The translations under genes were made by a program, and so were the position numbers. A stretch of 8,664 nt of DNA from Mycolicibacterium malmesburyense (GTDB taxonomy: Bacteria; Actinomycetota; Actinomycetes; Mycobacteriales; Mycobacteriaceae), in assembly GCF_001050015.1 (NCBI RefSeq), contig NZ_CVTB01000008.1, positions 1 through 8,664 of the forward strand, in the 5' to 3' direction. Shown here piece by piece: positions 6,876-8,664 of the stretch (position 1 is the stretch's first letter; every line of letters begins with the position of its first letter). The notes under the pieces are model-generated. The model had not been told where the DNA came from, ran no database searches, and worked only from the letters and a program-made list of their open reading frames with translations.

Positions 6876-7895
6876 TCAGGGGGTCACCACGATCTTGCAG
6901 TGCGTGTCCGGATCGGCGAGTTCGTCGAACGCGGCGGCGACGCCGTCGAGGCCCACCTCGCCGGTGATCAGTGGCGAGACGTCGATGCGCCCGTCGGCGA
7001 TGGCGCGCAACGACTCCGCGAATTCGTTGTGGTCGTAGGAGTTGACGAACTGCACGCTGATCTCCTTGGCGATGCCGAAGAGCGGCGTGACGGTGTCGGG
7101 CTGCATGCACACGCCCGCCACCACCAGACGACTGCCCAGCGGCGCGCGCCGCATCACGTCGTTGATGATCCCGGGCACGCCGACGGCCTCGAAGGTCACC
7201 GTCGGCGTCGTGCTGTCGAACGGCGAGCCCTGCGCAGGGTCGAGCGTCGTGTGCGCGCCCATCGTCGCGGCGATTTCCCGTCGGCGCCACGAAAAGTCGG
7301 CCGCCGCAATGTGTTCGACGCCCTTGACACGCAGGGCGGCGACGATCGCGACGCCGATCGGGCCGCAGCCGATCACCAAGGCCGACTCGCCGGGTGTGAT
7401 GCCGGACTTGTTGACCGCATGCAGGCCGACGGCCATCGGTTCGGTCAACGCGGCATGGCGGGGGTCGACGCCGTCGGGCACGCGCAGCAGCAACGGCACC
7501 GAGAGCAGCATCCGCTCGGCGTACCCGCCGAGCACCGTGTTGCTGGACAGGATGGGTTCGAAACCCTTGGGCGACAACAACACCGGTAACGATGTCACGA
7601 GCGTCCCCGGTGCTGGTGCGTCGGTGTTCGGGCCGGCCTCGAGGATCTCCGCGCTGAACTCGTGGCCCATGTAGACATCGGCGCCGAGGTCGACGGGCAG
7701 GCCGCCCTGCACCGGCAAGCCGGTGATCTCGCGGGTGAGCCGGACCATGTCGTCGCCGTGCTCGGCGAAGTGCAGATCCGAGCCGCAGATCCCGCAGGCG
7801 TTCACCGACACCAGCACCTGCCCCTCGAGCGGAACCGGTTCGGGCACGTCGTCGCGGACCATCATCTGTCCGTCGCGCAGTACTGCGGCACGCAT
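6876..7895 (-). CDS. Zinc-dependent medium-chain alcohol/polyol dehydrogenase
   Basis: The 339-residue protein belongs to the MDR (alcohol/threonine/sorbitol dehydrogenase) superfamily, which oxidises secondary or primary alcohols with NAD(P). The catalytic-zinc region reads NACGICGSDLH (Cys37 as ligand, residues 32-42), followed by GHE (77-79) and TEPMAVGLHAV (151-161, Glu152 a likely further ligand). The Rossmann motif is VIGCGPIG (174-181), with an acidic Asp200 at the end of the second strand, which suggests NAD rather than NADP. The cluster of four cysteines that holds the structural zinc in classical ADHs is absent. The loop between CGSDLH and GHE, about 34 residues, is longer than usual. 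ATG 7895 directly follows the TGA of the upstream hydrolase, with GGAG (7905-7902) six bases before the start, so the two are almost surely co-translated. Substrate is unknown; a vicinal diol or hydroxy compound made by the hydrolase is a guess from context. Confidence 0.9.
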   Translation of the reverse strand: MRAAVLRDGQMMVRDDVPEPVPLEGQVLVSVNACGICGSDLHFAEHGDDMVRLTREITGLPVQGGLPVDLGADVYMGHEFSAEILEAGPNTDAPAPGTLVTSLPVLLSPKGFEPILSSNTVLGGYAERMLLSVPLLLRVPDGVDPRHAALTEPMAVGLHAVNKSGITPGESALVIGCGPIGVAIVAALRVKGVEHIAAADFSWRRREIAATMGAHTTLDPAQGSPFDSTTPTVTFEAVGVPGIINDVMRRAPLGSRLVVAGVCMQPDTVTPLFGIAKEISVQFVNSYDHNEFAESLRAIADGRIDVSPLITGEVGLDGVAAAFDELADPDTHCKIVVTP

Positions 7896-8664
7896 TCACC
7901 ACTCCACTCGGGTCAGGAACTCCAGCAGCGCGGCATTGACCTCGGCGGGCCGCTCCTGGGGCAGCCAGTGCCCGCCACCGTCGATCATCACCTCGCGGTA
8001 GTCGCCGGAGACCACCTCGCGGGCCCGGTGGCGCGGCGTGTATGCCATGGTCGGATCCTCGGTGCCGCCGACGAACAGCGCAGGCACCTCGATGGTGGCG
8101 GCGGGCGTGGTCTCGGTCAGTTCCCAGTTGCGGTCGAAGCAGCGGTACCAGTTGAGCGCCGGGGTGAAGCCGGTGCGGGTGAACTCGTCGACGTAGTGGT
8201 CGAACTCGGACTGGGTGATCCAGTCGGGCAGGCCGTCGGGGTCCGGGATGCGGTCGAGGAACCCGGCCGGGCCCGGCGCGGTCATCCGGTCGCTGACCAG
8301 CCCGCCGCCCGACGATGCGGTCGACGCGAAGAGCTTGCGCATGGTGGTGGCGGGGTCGCGGTTGAGTTCTTCGTCGGCGGGCCCGGGCTCCTGGTAGTAG
8401 AGGATGTAGAAGAACTTGTCGCCGAAGATCCGCCGGAACGCCTGCGTCGTGGGCACCCGCGAACGCGGCACGGGCGGCGCGCATACCCCGACCACTCCGG
8501 CGAAGCGGTCCGGATGAAGCAGCGGCGCCCCCCAGGCCACCACCCCGCCGAAGTCGTGCCCGACGATCACCGCTCGGTCCGCGCCCGCGTCGTCGAGCAG
8601 GCCGACGATGTCGGCGCTCAACTCGGCGACTGTGTAGGCGTCGACGTCGGCGGGCGCGGAGGAT
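7896..8664 (-). CDS. Alpha/beta-hydrolase, epoxide hydrolase type (EphA-like), 5'-partial
   Basis: This is an alpha/beta-hydrolase of the epoxide hydrolase class, in which an Asp nucleophile opens the epoxide and water releases a diol. The nucleophile elbow reads VIVGHDFGGVVAW, with Asp at bases 8555-8553 instead of the Ser of esterases. The catalytic acid is likely the Asp of GGTEDPTM (8057-8055) and the base the His of DGGGHWLP (7970-7968). Cap-domain tyrosines that could polarise the epoxide occur in KFFYILYYQEPG and TPALNWYRCF. The frame is open to the right edge (first full codon at 8663) and the upstream residues SSAPADVDAYTVAEL are typical of the family, so the TTG at 8621 is not the real start. 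About 255 residues are visible against about 320 in EphA, so roughly 65 N-terminal residues, including the oxyanion-hole HGFP-type motif, lie outside. Haloalkane dehalogenase is a less likely alternative. Whether this is the true EphA (Rv3617) orthologue cannot be settled here. Confidence 0.88.
   Translation of the reverse strand, partial: SSAPADVDAYTVAELSADIVGLLDDAGADRAVIVGHDFGGVVAWGAPLLHPDRFAGVVGVCAPPVPRSRVPTTQAFRRIFGDKFFYILYYQEPGPADEELNRDPATTMRKLFASTASSGGGLVSDRMTAPGPAGFLDRIPDPDGLPDWITQSEFDHYVDEFTRTGFTPALNWYRCFDRNWELTETTPAATIEVPALFVGGTEDPTMAYTPRHRAREVVSGDYREVMIDGGGHWLPQERPAEVNAALLEFLTRVEW
7902..7905 (-). promoter_or_regulatory. Shine-Dalgarno (GGAG) for the dehydrogenase, inside the hydrolase 3' end
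   Basis: On the - strand GGAG is followed by six bases and then ATG 7895. It lies within the final codons of the hydrolase, whose TGA directly abuts that ATG. This makes the start choice firm and indicates re-initiation by terminating ribosomes. Confidence 0.65.

Noticed and set aside
6751..8484. 577-codon open frame on the - strand across hydrolase, dehydrogenase and lpqG
   Set aside because: Extremely Arg-rich and out of frame with three recognisable genes on the same strand; a GC-driven shadow.
8619..8621. TTG as the real hydrolase start
   Set aside because: In-frame family-like residues continue upstream to the edge, and the N-terminal strands of the alpha/beta fold would be missing.
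1..8664. CRISPR array, tRNA/rRNA, insertion sequence, attachment site or riboswitch
   Set aside because: No spaced direct repeats, no terminal inverted repeats with a transposase, and no tRNA cloverleaf or conserved rRNA stretch was seen. Gaps between genes are too short to hold a riboswitch.

Overview
The window looks like chromosomal DNA from a high-GC actinobacterium, most likely a mycobacterium of the Mycolicibacterium (rapid-grower) type. The basis is the strong G/C bias at third codon positions, GTG starts, tightly overlapping genes, and a gene order that I recall matching the M. tuberculosis Rv3627c-Rv3626c-mesJ(tilS)-hpt / lpqG neighbourhood, with an EphA-like epoxide hydrolase close by. 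No database search was possible, so the species is an inference.

Left block, + strand (1-6077): five genes run head to tail and are probably one transcription unit. They are a DacB/PBP4-type D-Ala-D-Ala carboxypeptidase (5' end outside the window), an HExxH zincin of the 'coenzyme F420 biosynthesis-associated' DUF2342 family, tRNA-Ile lysidine synthetase TilS, hypoxanthine phosphoribosyltransferase Hpt, and a cytoplasmic [4Fe-4S]/bis-MGD molybdopterin oxidoreductase of unknown substrate. The first four genes overlap each other. The fifth starts about 19 bases after hpt stops.

Junction (6069-6113): the two blocks converge. Two short inverted repeats lie here, one looping out the stop codon of the oxidoreductase and the other containing the stop codon of lpqG. 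Together they could act as a compact bidirectional terminator.

Right block, - strand (8664-6110): an alpha/beta-hydrolase of the epoxide hydrolase type (5' end outside the window) is followed with no gap by a zinc-dependent medium-chain dehydrogenase. After 16 bases comes the SIMPL-domain lipoprotein LpqG. The hydrolase and dehydrogenase could act one after the other on the same compound class (epoxide to diol to hydroxyketone), but this rests only on adjacency.

The left block mixes housekeeping functions: peptidoglycan trimming, AUA decoding and purine salvage. It carries one uncharacterised redox enzyme at its end. I saw no tRNA, rRNA, CRISPR array, insertion sequence, prophage or attachment site. 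Every stretch over 300 bases is occupied by a gene. I did not find convincing evidence of a wholly new system. The least explained items are the molybdoenzyme, which seems to lack the usual Cys/SeCys molybdenum ligand, and the F420-associated metalloprotease.
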